From Rudaea cellulosilytica DSM 22992 (GTDB lineage: Bacteria; Pseudomonadota; Gammaproteobacteria; Xanthomonadales; Rhodanobacteraceae): DNA of 64,000 nt. Under the pieces are notes generated by a model that did not search any database, was not told the origin of the DNA, and was given only the letters and a program-made list of their open reading frames with translations. Every line of letters starts with the position of its first letter. The stretch's first letter is position 1. The stretch spans positions 2,189,358 through 2,253,357 of the forward strand of contig NZ_KB899241.1 of the NCBI RefSeq assembly GCF_000378125.1, given 5' to 3'. The position numbers and the translations under genes were made by a program. This document shows, one piece after another, positions 1-7,242 of this stretch.

Positions 1-83
1 TGGCGTTCGATGCGCCAATCATGTCCGTTGCGCGTGAGCGTGAACAGGCCCTTGCGCGTGGATGCGAGCAGTTGTTGGCTCAT
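1..83 (-). CDS. BNR/sialidase-fold (WD40-like) protein, N-terminal fragment
   Basis: Only the first 27 codons lie in the window, starting at ATG 83-81 and running off the left edge. The N-terminus reads MSQQLLASTRKGLFTLTRN, a typical first blade of BNR-repeat or exo-alpha-sialidase-like beta-propellers (a short strand with a TRKGLF motif). The start lies 1 base after the stop of the upstream ThiS-like gene, so the two are almost certainly co-transcribed and translationally coupled. Such propellers are often found beside small MoaD/ThiS-like proteins; the function of the pair is not known to me. The family call rests on this short stretch plus the neighbour. Confidence 0.55.
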   Translation of the reverse strand, partial: MSQQLLASTRKGLFTLTRNGHDWRIER

Positions 84-84
84 G

Positions 85-375
85 TCAGCCTCCCGAAAGT
101 GCCTGCAAGATGTATATTTCTGTACTTTTTGCAACGGGGATGTCGAGCCGATGCTTGTCGGCGATCGCCGTGCCGTCGATGAAGATCGCGACATGGTGGC
201 GCACGCCGCCGTGTTCGTCGAGCACGTAGCCGCGCAGTTTCGGATGGTGAGAAAACACCGCATCGAGCGCCGCGGCGAGCGTGTCGCCGGCTGCGTCGAG
301 AGCGATCTCGCCGGGTCCCGCGGCCGCGGGATCGAGCCAGCGCGTCAGTGCCGAGGCGAGCACCACCCTGGGCAT
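85..375 (-). CDS. MoaD/ThiS-family small protein
   Basis: 96 residues with the beta-grasp layout of sulfur-carrier proteins, ending in the di-glycine tail LSGG that is adenylated and thiocarboxylated in MoaD and ThiS. The conserved phrase VAIFIDGTAIADKHRLDIPV followed by STEIYILQALSGG fits the family. No moaE, thiG or E1-like moeB/thiF gene is visible nearby, so molybdopterin or thiazole synthesis is not implied by context. The gene is followed after 1 base by a BNR/sialidase-fold gene, an arrangement that suggests the two products act together. The start is ATG 375-373; no strong ribosome-binding site is visible. Role unknown; family assignment is fairly sure. Confidence 0.8.
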   Translation of the reverse strand: MPRVVLASALTRWLDPAAAGPGEIALDAAGDTLAAALDAVFSHHPKLRGYVLDEHGGVRHHVAIFIDGTAIADKHRLDIPVAKSTEIYILQALSGG

Positions 376-719
376 GGCATCTCCGGTCTGCGGCCGTCGT
401 GAGCCGCGTGCGGGCGCAAGCCTAACGCAGCGCGCGGCTGAGCGCGAATCTCGAAGTTGCTGGAATTGCGCGTCGGTCGGATCAGGTTCCAGAGTGGATC
501 CGCGTCTTCACGAGCCCAAGAGCGTGTGACTTCAGGGTTGCCTGTTCTTTGCACAAGAACCAGACCGGCTCTACCGACTGGCGTTGGATGTGCCACAAAC
601 CTTTCTGGAGGCGGCGTTCCCGCGCACAGCGTGGTACGTACGCGAAAACCCCCTCAGTGAAGATTCGCCCCGCGCGCATGCGGGGCGAGCTCAGGGCGGA
701 CGGGGAGCGGGTGAGCCCG
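376..719. other. Intergenic stretch without a supported gene
   Basis: This 344-base gap between two minus-strand genes carries no convincing reading frame. It should hold the promoter of the ThiS-like gene near its left end and the end of the transcript of the small secreted-protein gene at its right end. The only clear structure is a GC-rich hairpin at 665-688. Confidence 0.6.
665..688 (-). terminator. GC-rich hairpin downstream of the small secreted-protein gene
   Basis: TCGCCCCGC (665-673) and GCGGGGCGA (680-688) form a perfect 9-bp stem with a 6-base loop, about 30 bases past the stop of the minus-strand gene. No T-run follows on the minus strand, so it is at best a weak terminator or a 3'-end stabiliser. 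Confidence 0.4.
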
Positions 720-1073
720 TCATTTCGACGCGAATGCGGTCAGGTGCTGCTCGTCGTAGGTGCGTGCGAAGTCGTCGTAGCGGCGCGTGACGTTATCGTA
801 CGAAATGCTGTTGTACAGAAGGGAGGTCGTCGCGGCGCCGAAGAGCATGCGGATTTCGCCCATCGTGAAATTTCGGCGGATTTCCCTGTGGAAGGCCGCG
901 CACTCGATGGCGGAATTCGGCGGGGTGCAGTCGAGCGTGTAGCCATTGCGCGGAGCCCCGGCGGACGAACGTTCCGAATGCACTGCGACCGACGGAAGGG
1001 ATGATTGCGGATCGGCTTGGGCGAAGCCGGCTGCAGTGGAAAGGGCGATTGCGATGAGTAGATGGGTTTTCAT
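720..1073 (-). CDS. Small secreted hypothetical protein
   Basis: 117 residues. The N-terminus MKTHLLIAIALSTAAGFAQA is a good Sec signal peptide with an AQA cleavage site near residue 20, so the product is periplasmic or secreted. The mature part has two cysteines (LDCTPPNSAIECAAF) that could form a disulfide, then an amphipathic tail rich in Arg, Tyr and Asp. I do not recognise a family. It lies downstream of the RND efflux genes on the same strand but is separated from them by more than 200 bases, so it probably has its own promoter. Confidence 0.6.
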   Translation of the reverse strand: MKTHLLIAIALSTAAGFAQADPQSSLPSVAVHSERSSAGAPRNGYTLDCTPPNSAIECAAFHREIRRNFTMGEIRMLFGAATTSLLYNSISYDNVTRRYDDFARTYDEQHLTAFASK

Positions 1074-1286
1074 GACATGGCCTCGAAGGGATGGGTGGGC
1101 AGAAACCTGCTCAAGCGCGGATGCGACTTCCTCACGCCCGCATCGGCTCGCTTGAGCCGTGGCGTTTGCACTGAAACTGCCGAAGTCTTCCGTTTTCGAC
1201 CTGTCAGTGCGGGATTCGGCGCGTGATTACAGCCTTGTTGCCGAATGGAAAAATGCGCGCGCAGCCATACGAGACGCCGCGGGTGC

Positions 1287-2336
1287 TCAGCTTCCCGAGC
1301 GCACGGCCACGCTCTGGCCGGCGCTCAGGCGCTCGGCGCCGCGCACGACGAGACGATCGCCGACGTTGAGCGCGCCGCGCACCTCGACCAGCTCGCCGCT
1401 GCTCGTGCCCAGGGTGACGACGACCTGCTCGGCCTTGTTGTCGCCCGATACGCGCATGACGTAGGTGCGGTCCGTGCGCCGCACGAGCGCGTCGCGCGGC
1501 ACGGTCAGCGCTGCGTTCGCGGCTTCGGCGGTCTCCGGCAGGGCGACTTCGACCGCACTGCCGACAAGGGCGAACGCGGGATCGACACCGACGCGCAGTT
1601 CGAACTGGCGCGCGCGCTCGTCGCCGACCGGCACGACCGCACGCACGATCGCGTCCTGCTCGGCGGGACCTTTGCGCATGCCGACCTGCATGCCGGGGCG
1701 GATCTTGTCGGCGAGCGCGAGCGGCGCCTGCACGCGCGCCTCGATGTGTTCGGTGTCGACGAAGTGGACGATGTTCGCGCCGATCTGCAGGTATTCGCCG
1801 CGCTGGGCGAAACGCTCGGTGACGATGCCCGAGAACGGCGCGCGCACGTCGGCCTGGGCGATGTCGTACTCGACTTGGCGCAGTTGGGCGCGTGCACGTG
1901 CGGCGGTCTGGCCGTCGGTTTCCAAGTTCGCGCGCGCCTCGTCGAGCTGCGAGCGCGCGATCGCGCTGCTCGCCTCGAGCTTGCTCAGGCGATCGAGCTG
2001 GGTCTTCGACAGCGCCTGCTTGGCCTCGGTGCGGCGCAGCTCGGCGAGTAGTTCCTCGCGGCGCAGGCGCAGCGCCTGGTCGTCGAGCTTGGCCAGGCGC
2101 TCGCCGGCCTTGACCCGCGTGCCGACTTCGGCGACGAAATCAAGTCGCCCGGCCTCGGCGCTCGCGATCTTGGCGTCGTCGCGGCTGACCACGCTGCCGG
2201 GCACCCAGCGCAGCGGCGCGAGCTTCGACGCAGTGGCCTGGCCGACTTCGACGATCGCGGGCGGCGTGCTTGCGGTTTGCGCTTGCGCGATGCCGCAAAG
2301 TATAGAAAGTGCAAAAGTTTCGAATTTCCGGTTCAT
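1287..2336 (-). CDS. RND efflux periplasmic adaptor (membrane fusion protein)
   Basis: 349 residues, HlyD/AcrA-like. A short signal sequence ending in AQA (about residue 20) carries no obvious lipobox cysteine. A split biotinyl-lipoyl-like hairpin follows (VGTRVKAGERLAKLDD, and later ADVRAPFSGIVTERFAQRGEY), with a helical hairpin between the halves (about residues 85-150), then the beta-barrel and membrane-proximal domains (TVPRDALV, GDRLVVRGAERLSAGQ). It should join the inner-membrane RND pump encoded just upstream to an outer-membrane channel, and no such channel gene is present here. The start is ATG 2336 with AGGTG five bases upstream. Gene order is reversed relative to most RND operons, with the pump first. 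Confidence 0.88.
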   Translation of the reverse strand: MNRKFETFALSILCGIAQAQTASTPPAIVEVGQATASKLAPLRWVPGSVVSRDDAKIASAEAGRLDFVAEVGTRVKAGERLAKLDDQALRLRREELLAELRRTEAKQALSKTQLDRLSKLEASSAIARSQLDEARANLETDGQTAARARAQLRQVEYDIAQADVRAPFSGIVTERFAQRGEYLQIGANIVHFVDTEHIEARVQAPLALADKIRPGMQVGMRKGPAEQDAIVRAVVPVGDERARQFELRVGVDPAFALVGSAVEVALPETAEAANAALTVPRDALVRRTDRTYVMRVSGDNKAEQVVVTLGTSSGELVEVRGALNVGDRLVVRGAERLSAGQSVAVRSGS

Positions 2337-2346
2337 GGGTTCACCT

Positions 2347-2471
2347 GAGACGAAAGTCTCTTTTTAACGCGGATAAGAGCGGATAAAGGCGGATTGACGC
2401 AGATAAGATGAAAGCATTTTTTTCGTCTTCATCCGCTTTTGTCGGATTTGATCCGCTCTTATCCGCGTTAA
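2347..2471. repeat. Large inverted repeat between RND pump and adaptor genes
   Basis: A perfect 21-bp inverted repeat occupies 2364-2384 and 2451-2471 (core ACGCGGATAAGAGCGGAT), separated by 66 bases that contain further GCGGAT/ATCCGC half-sites and a GATGAA/TTCATC pair. Next to it, GAGAC (2347-2351) and GTCTC (2356-2360) make a small hairpin just upstream of the adaptor's ribosome-binding site. In the polycistronic transcript the whole block would fold into a long stem-loop between the two coding regions. Repeats of the GCGGAT type are dispersed in related genomes, so this may be a repeat insertion rather than a dedicated regulator. Confidence 0.8.
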
Positions 2472-2481
2472 GAAACATTTT

Positions 2482-5400
2482 TCAAGCAGCCTCCGCATCG
2501 ACTAACCGTGGCCGTTTGCCGCGCGGCGGCGCGAGCGCGACGCGCTTGCGTTCGCCGGCGAAGAACAGCTGCATCAGGCTCGGCAGCAGTAGCAGCGAGA
2601 AGATCAAACTGACCACGACGCCGCCGACGTTGACCGCGGCGAGGCCGCGGTAGATCACGCTGCCGGGGCCAGGATTGACCGCCATCGGCAGCGCGCCGAG
2701 CGCGCCGGTCAGGGTCGAGGCGAGGATCGCGCGCAGGCGCTGGTTAAGCGACATGCGGATCGCGTCGGACAGGTTCGCGCCGTTGGCCTGCGCGTGGCGA
2801 GTCAGGTCGACGAGCAGGATGGCATGGTTGACGACGACGCCGACCATCATGATGAAGCCGATCATCGACAGCAGGTCGAGCGGCTGGAACGCGAACAGGC
2901 CGAGCACGCGCAGGCCGAGCATGCCGCCGATCAGCGCGAGCGGTACGGTGAGCACGACGATGACCGCATGACGCAGCGACTTGAACATCGCCGCCATGAG
3001 CAGGCCGAGCACAAACAGCGCAAGCAGGAAGTTCTTGCCGATCGTGCCGACGATGCGCTCGAGGCGGTCGGCGCTGCCGGCGAGGCGGATCGTGCCGTCC
3101 GGCAGTTGCTTGCGCAGCGTCGGCAGCACCTCTTTGTCGATCGTCGCGAGCGCATCTTCGAGCGCGAGCGTCGCCGGCGGGTCCATCGTCAGCGTCACCG
3201 TGCGCCGATGGTCGAGGCGGCGGATCTGCGAGGGGCCGAGCGCGGTGTCGAGATGCACCATCTCGCCGACTGTCATCACTTTGCCGTTCGGCGCGACGAC
3301 GGGCGTCTGCGCGAGCTCTTCGGGCGTCTGCCCGGCGCTCGCCCGCAGGATCACCGGCACGCGCTGCTCGCCGTCGAAGTATTCGCCGAGCCAGGCGCCG
3401 TCGCCGAGCGTGCGCACGATGTCGCCGAGCGTGGCGCGGTCCCAGCCGGCCTCGGCGATGCGGCGGTCGTCGGGCGCCGCGCGCAGTTCGAGTTGCGCTG
3501 CATCGGTCGGCGGGAACGCCTGCACGTTGGCACCCTTGAATTTCGCTTCGAGCAGCTGGCGGCCGGTCTCGGCGACCTTGTACAGCTTGGCCGGATCGTC
3601 GCCCTGCAGATGGATCGACACTGCGCGTGCCGACCCGCCGAAGCCGCCGAACAGATCGCCTTCCTGGGTGAACGCGCGTGTGTCGGGGAAGCCGACCGTG
3701 ATCTCGTCGCGCACGATGCGCTCGAGGTCGCCGATCCGGTTCTCGTCGACCACGCGCGCGCCGATCGTGCCGCCGCCGGGGAAGAGCAGCACGTACCAGT
3801 TTTTCAGTTGCGGCTGTTTCGTGCCGTCCATGTACGGCTTCATGCGCGCGAGGATGGTCGGCACGATCTCGCGGTCGATCACCTCGGGCGGCATGCCGGG
3901 CGGGAAATTGAAGAACGTGTCGATCGCCGCGCGCTTGACCGGCGGCAGATAGTCGAGGCGCGGCATGAACGCGAACGTCGCCGCGAGCGGCAGCACGAGC
4001 AGAGCGAACACCCAGCCGATCTGCTTGGGCCGCGTGTCGGTCCAGGCCATGATCTTGTCGGTCAGCCACGGCCAGCCGTCGCCGTAGCCGGATTTGAGCT
4101 TCTTCGCCTTGAGCCAACCCGCCGCCGCGGGCAGCGCGGTGATCGCCACGATGACCGAGATCGCAACGGCAATGGAGATCGTCAGCGCGAGGTCGGAGAA
4201 GATCTGACCCTCGACGTCGCGCAGGAACACGACCGGCAGGAACACCGCGACCGTCGTGATCGTCGAGGCGATGAGTGCGCCGACCACCTGGCGTGTGCCG
4301 GTGAGCGCGGCTTCGTGCGGCGTGATGCCGGCCTCCTTCAGACGCAGGATGTTGCCGGAGACGACGATTGCGCCTTCGACCACCATGCCGACCGCGAACG
4401 CGAGCCCGGCGAGCGAGATCACGTTGAGGCTGTGCCCGCTCAGATGCAGTGCGGTGAACGTCGCGAGCAGGCAGATCGGGATCGTCGCCGCGATCAAGAC
4501 GGTTGCGCGGATGTCGCGCATGAACCACCACACGCAGAACAGCGAAAGCAGCGCGCCGACGATGAGGTTCTCGCTGAGCAGGTGCACCGCGCGGTTGATG
4601 AACAGTGAGGAGTCGAACGACTGCTCGATGCCGAGGCCCTTGTCCTTGAGCGCGCCTTCGCGCAGCTCGGCGACGACCTTCTTCACTTCGGTCAGCGTCT
4701 GCAGCACGTTGGCGCCGCTGACCTTGTCGACCTGCAGTCCGATCGCCGGATTGCCGTTCTGGTAGGCGTAGAACTGGCGCCGCGGCGGGCGCACCTCGAT
4801 CGTGGCGACGTCGCTCAGATGCACGGTCTTGTCCGCGCGCGTCGACAGCACGAGCGCGCCGAGCTGCTCCGGCTTGTAGCGCCCGGTATAGCGCAACTGG
4901 TACTGCTGGCGGCCGACGTCGACCTGGCCGCCGGAGACGTCCGCCGCGGCGGCTGCGCGCGCGGCGATGTCGGGTATCGACACGCCGAGGCTCGCCGCCT
5001 TGGCCATGTCCACGGTGATGCGCACCTCGTCCGGCGGTCCCGCGTTGACGATCACCTGGGCGACGCCGGGCACCGCCTCGATACGCGGCTTGACCGTGTT
5101 CTCGATGAAGTGGCGGTACTGTTCCATCGGTCCCAGCGTGCCCGGCAGCAACTGCACGAAGAACCAGCTCAATGTATTGTTCGCGCCGCCGTTGTTGCCG
5201 CCCATCTGCACGACCGGGCGGTCGGCATCTTTCGGAATCGAGCGCACGCGGTTGATCCGCCCGATCACCTCGACCAGCGCGTTCTTCATGTCCGTGCCGA
5301 TAGCGAAGGTCAGGTTGATGTTGCTGCCGCCCGCGGCGGCGTTGCCGTCGAGTTCCTCGAGGCCAGGCAGGCCCTGCAGCACCTGTTCCTGCGGCTCGAG

Positions 5401-5589
5401 CAGTTCGGCCTCGACTTCCTCGGGCGACGCCGCGCGCCAGTTCGTCTGGATCGAAATCTGCGGCCGGTCGATGTCGGGGAATAGCTGTAGCGGCAGTTCG
5501 CGCAGGCTCAGCAGGCCAAGCAGGGCAATCAACAGCACCGCCATGCCGACCGCAATCGGATTCTTCAGCGAGGCTTCGATGATCTTCAT
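2482..5589 (-). CDS. RND-family efflux permease (inner-membrane pump)
   Basis: 1035 residues, the usual RND length, starting MKIIEASLKNPIAVGMAVLL with GGGAG upstream of ATG 5589. Twelve membrane segments in the RND 1+5+1+5 pattern and two large periplasmic loops (LFPDIDRPQISI; GIEQSF) are visible. The TM4 proton-relay motif, VDDAIVV in AcrB, reads VEGAIVV here (E405, G406). The TM10 lysine region reads VVNHAILLVD (N921, H922 where AcrB has K940 and N941). It therefore lacks the classical Asp-Asp-Lys relay and may belong to the subgroup with VDNAIVV/VNNAILL motifs. Substrate unknown. Partner adaptor lies downstream; a LytS/LytTR system lies upstream on the same strand. Confidence 0.9.
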   Translation of the reverse strand: MKIIEASLKNPIAVGMAVLLIALLGLLSLRELPLQLFPDIDRPQISIQTNWRAASPEEVEAELLEPQEQVLQGLPGLEELDGNAAAGGSNINLTFAIGTDMKNALVEVIGRINRVRSIPKDADRPVVQMGGNNGGANNTLSWFFVQLLPGTLGPMEQYRHFIENTVKPRIEAVPGVAQVIVNAGPPDEVRITVDMAKAASLGVSIPDIAARAAAAADVSGGQVDVGRQQYQLRYTGRYKPEQLGALVLSTRADKTVHLSDVATIEVRPPRRQFYAYQNGNPAIGLQVDKVSGANVLQTLTEVKKVVAELREGALKDKGLGIEQSFDSSLFINRAVHLLSENLIVGALLSLFCVWWFMRDIRATVLIAATIPICLLATFTALHLSGHSLNVISLAGLAFAVGMVVEGAIVVSGNILRLKEAGITPHEAALTGTRQVVGALIASTITTVAVFLPVVFLRDVEGQIFSDLALTISIAVAISVIVAITALPAAAGWLKAKKLKSGYGDGWPWLTDKIMAWTDTRPKQIGWVFALLVLPLAATFAFMPRLDYLPPVKRAAIDTFFNFPPGMPPEVIDREIVPTILARMKPYMDGTKQPQLKNWYVLLFPGGGTIGARVVDENRIGDLERIVRDEITVGFPDTRAFTQEGDLFGGFGGSARAVSIHLQGDDPAKLYKVAETGRQLLEAKFKGANVQAFPPTDAAQLELRAAPDDRRIAEAGWDRATLGDIVRTLGDGAWLGEYFDGEQRVPVILRASAGQTPEELAQTPVVAPNGKVMTVGEMVHLDTALGPSQIRRLDHRRTVTLTMDPPATLALEDALATIDKEVLPTLRKQLPDGTIRLAGSADRLERIVGTIGKNFLLALFVLGLLMAAMFKSLRHAVIVVLTVPLALIGGMLGLRVLGLFAFQPLDLLSMIGFIMMVGVVVNHAILLVDLTRHAQANGANLSDAIRMSLNQRLRAILASTLTGALGALPMAVNPGPGSVIYRGLAAVNVGGVVVSLIFSLLLLPSLMQLFFAGERKRVALAPPRGKRPRLVDAEAA

Positions 5590-6440
5590 GGGCCGCTCCC
5601 TTTCGTGCCTGGCGAGCATGGCGCGCGCCTCGGGGAATGAGATGTGGCAATCGTCATGAAGGTTGCATCGTCTGCGACGAAGCGTTGCTCGCTTGCGGTG
5701 AGGCGTTGTCTGCTTGTGCTCGCCGACTCGTCGCACTGGCTCTGCTCTTAGTCGTTATTCCTGAGCAGGCGGGAATCCAGTTCTTGTTTGTTTGGTTTCA
5801 GGGGCAAAGGCTTCCACTCGCCCTGCGGGCGAGCGTCTTACTTTCTCTGCTCGTGCAGAGAAAGTAAGCAAAGAGACACGCCCCAGAGCATTGCGCCCGA
5901 CGCGCATCCTGCGCGCCGGGTTCGCGTCAGCGGCCGGGTTCCGTTGACTGCACATCCCTGTCCAGACAACGGAAGCGGCGCGATCCATCGCGCCGCCCCT
6001 GCGGGCGTTTCCACCCGCTGCCGCCGCAATGCAATGGGGCCCGGAGAAGCCAGAGCAGCGCGCTCCTGCGCGCAGAAGCGATAGCGGAGAAGCTCGCACT
6101 CTGTTGCTCGATCTTGGGTCCCCGTTTGCCGCGGCGAGGGCAGATCGGAAATGCCTGTAAAGGTCGCGCGCACGATGCGCGCGAGTTCGTTGCACGCACA
6201 GGGAGGTGCGTTCAACGAACCCCGGCCTGACCCTCGCGCACCGCCGCAGGCGGCGCGGCATCCGGGGTGTGTTCTCTTTGGTTACTTTCTCTTGCACAAG
6301 CAAGAGAAAGTGACCCGCTCGTGGGAAGCGAGCGGAAAGCCGAATGGATGCGCCATCAGATGTTGAAAGAGCGGGCCGCATGGCATCCATGCAGTCTGGC
6401 TTCGGCAATCCCTGCCGGAAAGACGAGCAACAAGCCCACC
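5590..6440. other. Gene-free region dominated by a fold-back repeat
   Basis: 851 bases between the response regulator gene and the RND pump gene. Several open frames of up to 217 codons cross it, but none has a credible start, composition or family, and they run through the repeat element at 5837-6314. The left part (5590-5836) should hold the promoter for the RND operon; no sharp promoter can be named. Confidence 0.6.
5837..6314. mobile_element. MITE-like fold-back element with long imperfect inverted arms
   Basis: Each end carries a hairpin. CTTACTTTCTCTGC at 5837-5850 pairs with GCAGAGAAAGTAAG at 5855-5868 (14-bp perfect stem, 4-base loop). GTTACTTTCTCTTG at 6281-6294 pairs with CAAGAGAAAGTGAC at 6301-6314 (one wobble, 6-base loop). 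The two hairpins are inverted copies, and the similarity continues inward for roughly 110 bases, with CTCTTTG next to each stem and then GGGTTC/GTCAGGCC-like blocks and GTTGAxxGCAC. A unique centre of about 240 bases, itself rich in palindromes, lies between. There is no transposase gene. Palindromes of this ACTTTCTCT type are familiar to me as dispersed repeats in Xanthomonadales, which is recollection rather than a search. Confidence 0.65.
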
Positions 6441-7241
6441 TCAGGTAAGCAATTTCACTTTGTCGCGATAACTGCGCGACAGCTTCAACTCATGCCCCGA
6501 ATCGAGCACGAGGAAATACTCGCCATTGAGGTGCGGGCGCATCTCCCTGACCCGGGCGAGGTTGACGATGCTCGAGCGGTGCACACGCGCGAAGCGGCGC
6601 GGGTCAAGGCGACGCTCGAGTTGCTGCATCGTGCCGCGCAGCACGTGAGTGTCGTCGCCGGCGTGGATGCACATGTAGTCGCCGGCAGCGTCGATCCAGC
6701 GGATCGTTTCGATGTCGATGCGCAGCAGGCGGTGGCCGTCCTTGACCGTGAGTTTGCTGGTTGCGGGCAGCTCCGCATCGTCGGCGAGATGCGCGTCGAG
6801 CTTCGACTTCGCGCCTTCCGGCAGGGTTGCGATCAGCTTGAGCAGGCGCTCGTAGTGGTCTTCGGTCTTGCGCGCGCCGAGGCGCGCGCGTGCGCGCTCG
6901 ATCGACTCGTCGAGGCGCGCGTCGTCGACCGGCTTGAGCAGGTAGTCGAGCGCGCTCGCGGCGAACGCGGCGAGCGCGTATTGGTCATAGGCGGTGACGA
7001 ACACAGTCAGTGGGATCTGCGTCGCCGGCAGCGCACGCAGCAGTTCGAAGCCGTCGATGCCGGGCATCTGCACGTCGAGGAACATGAGCTGCGGGCGCAG
7101 CGTGGAAATGGCGTGGAAGGCCTGGCGGCCGTTGCCGGCCTCGGCGACGATCTCGATGTCGGCGTGGCGACGCAGGCGCAATTCCAGCCCTCTGCGCGCC
7201 AGCGGTTCGTCGTCAACGATCAGAGTGCGGATCGGTGTCAT
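6441..7241 (-). CDS. LytTR-family DNA-binding response regulator
   Basis: 266 residues starting MTPIRTLIVDDEPLARRGLE, so the start is ATG 7241. The receiver domain (1-120) has the acidic pair D10-D11, phospho-acceptor D56 in MFLDVQMPG, T in VTAYD and K in LLKPV. A LytTR domain (about 160-262) ends the protein, with RFARVHRSSIVNLARVREM and LKLSRSYRDKVK. This is the AlgR/LytR type. It is preceded, with a 1-base gap, by its sensor kinase gene, so the pair forms one operon. The nearest downstream gene on the same strand is the RND pump, making an efflux or envelope role possible but unproven. Confidence 0.92.
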   Translation of the reverse strand: MTPIRTLIVDDEPLARRGLELRLRRHADIEIVAEAGNGRQAFHAISTLRPQLMFLDVQMPGIDGFELLRALPATQIPLTVFVTAYDQYALAAFAASALDYLLKPVDDARLDESIERARARLGARKTEDHYERLLKLIATLPEGAKSKLDAHLADDAELPATSKLTVKDGHRLLRIDIETIRWIDAAGDYMCIHAGDDTHVLRGTMQQLERRLDPRRFARVHRSSIVNLARVREMRPHLNGEYFLVLDSGHELKLSRSYRDKVKLLT

Positions 7242-7242
7242 C

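Noticed and set aside
1465..2367. Open frames of about 270 to 300 codons on the plus strand opposite the adaptor gene
   Set aside because: Shadow frames of the adaptor; no independent evidence.
2794..4608. Open frame of 604 codons on the plus strand opposite the RND pump
   Set aside because: A mirror of codon-position GC bias; the pump is well conserved on the other strand, and the frame's product is a charged, low-complexity chain.
2482..5736. Longer start for the RND pump, 49 codons upstream
   Set aside because: The extra N-terminus is charged and non-conserved, whereas MKIIEASLKNP has a good ribosome-binding site and matches the family start.
5755..6408. Open frame of 217 codons on the minus strand in the repeat region
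   Set aside because: It runs through both hairpins of the fold-back element; no conserved domain or ribosome-binding site, and composition is arbitrary.
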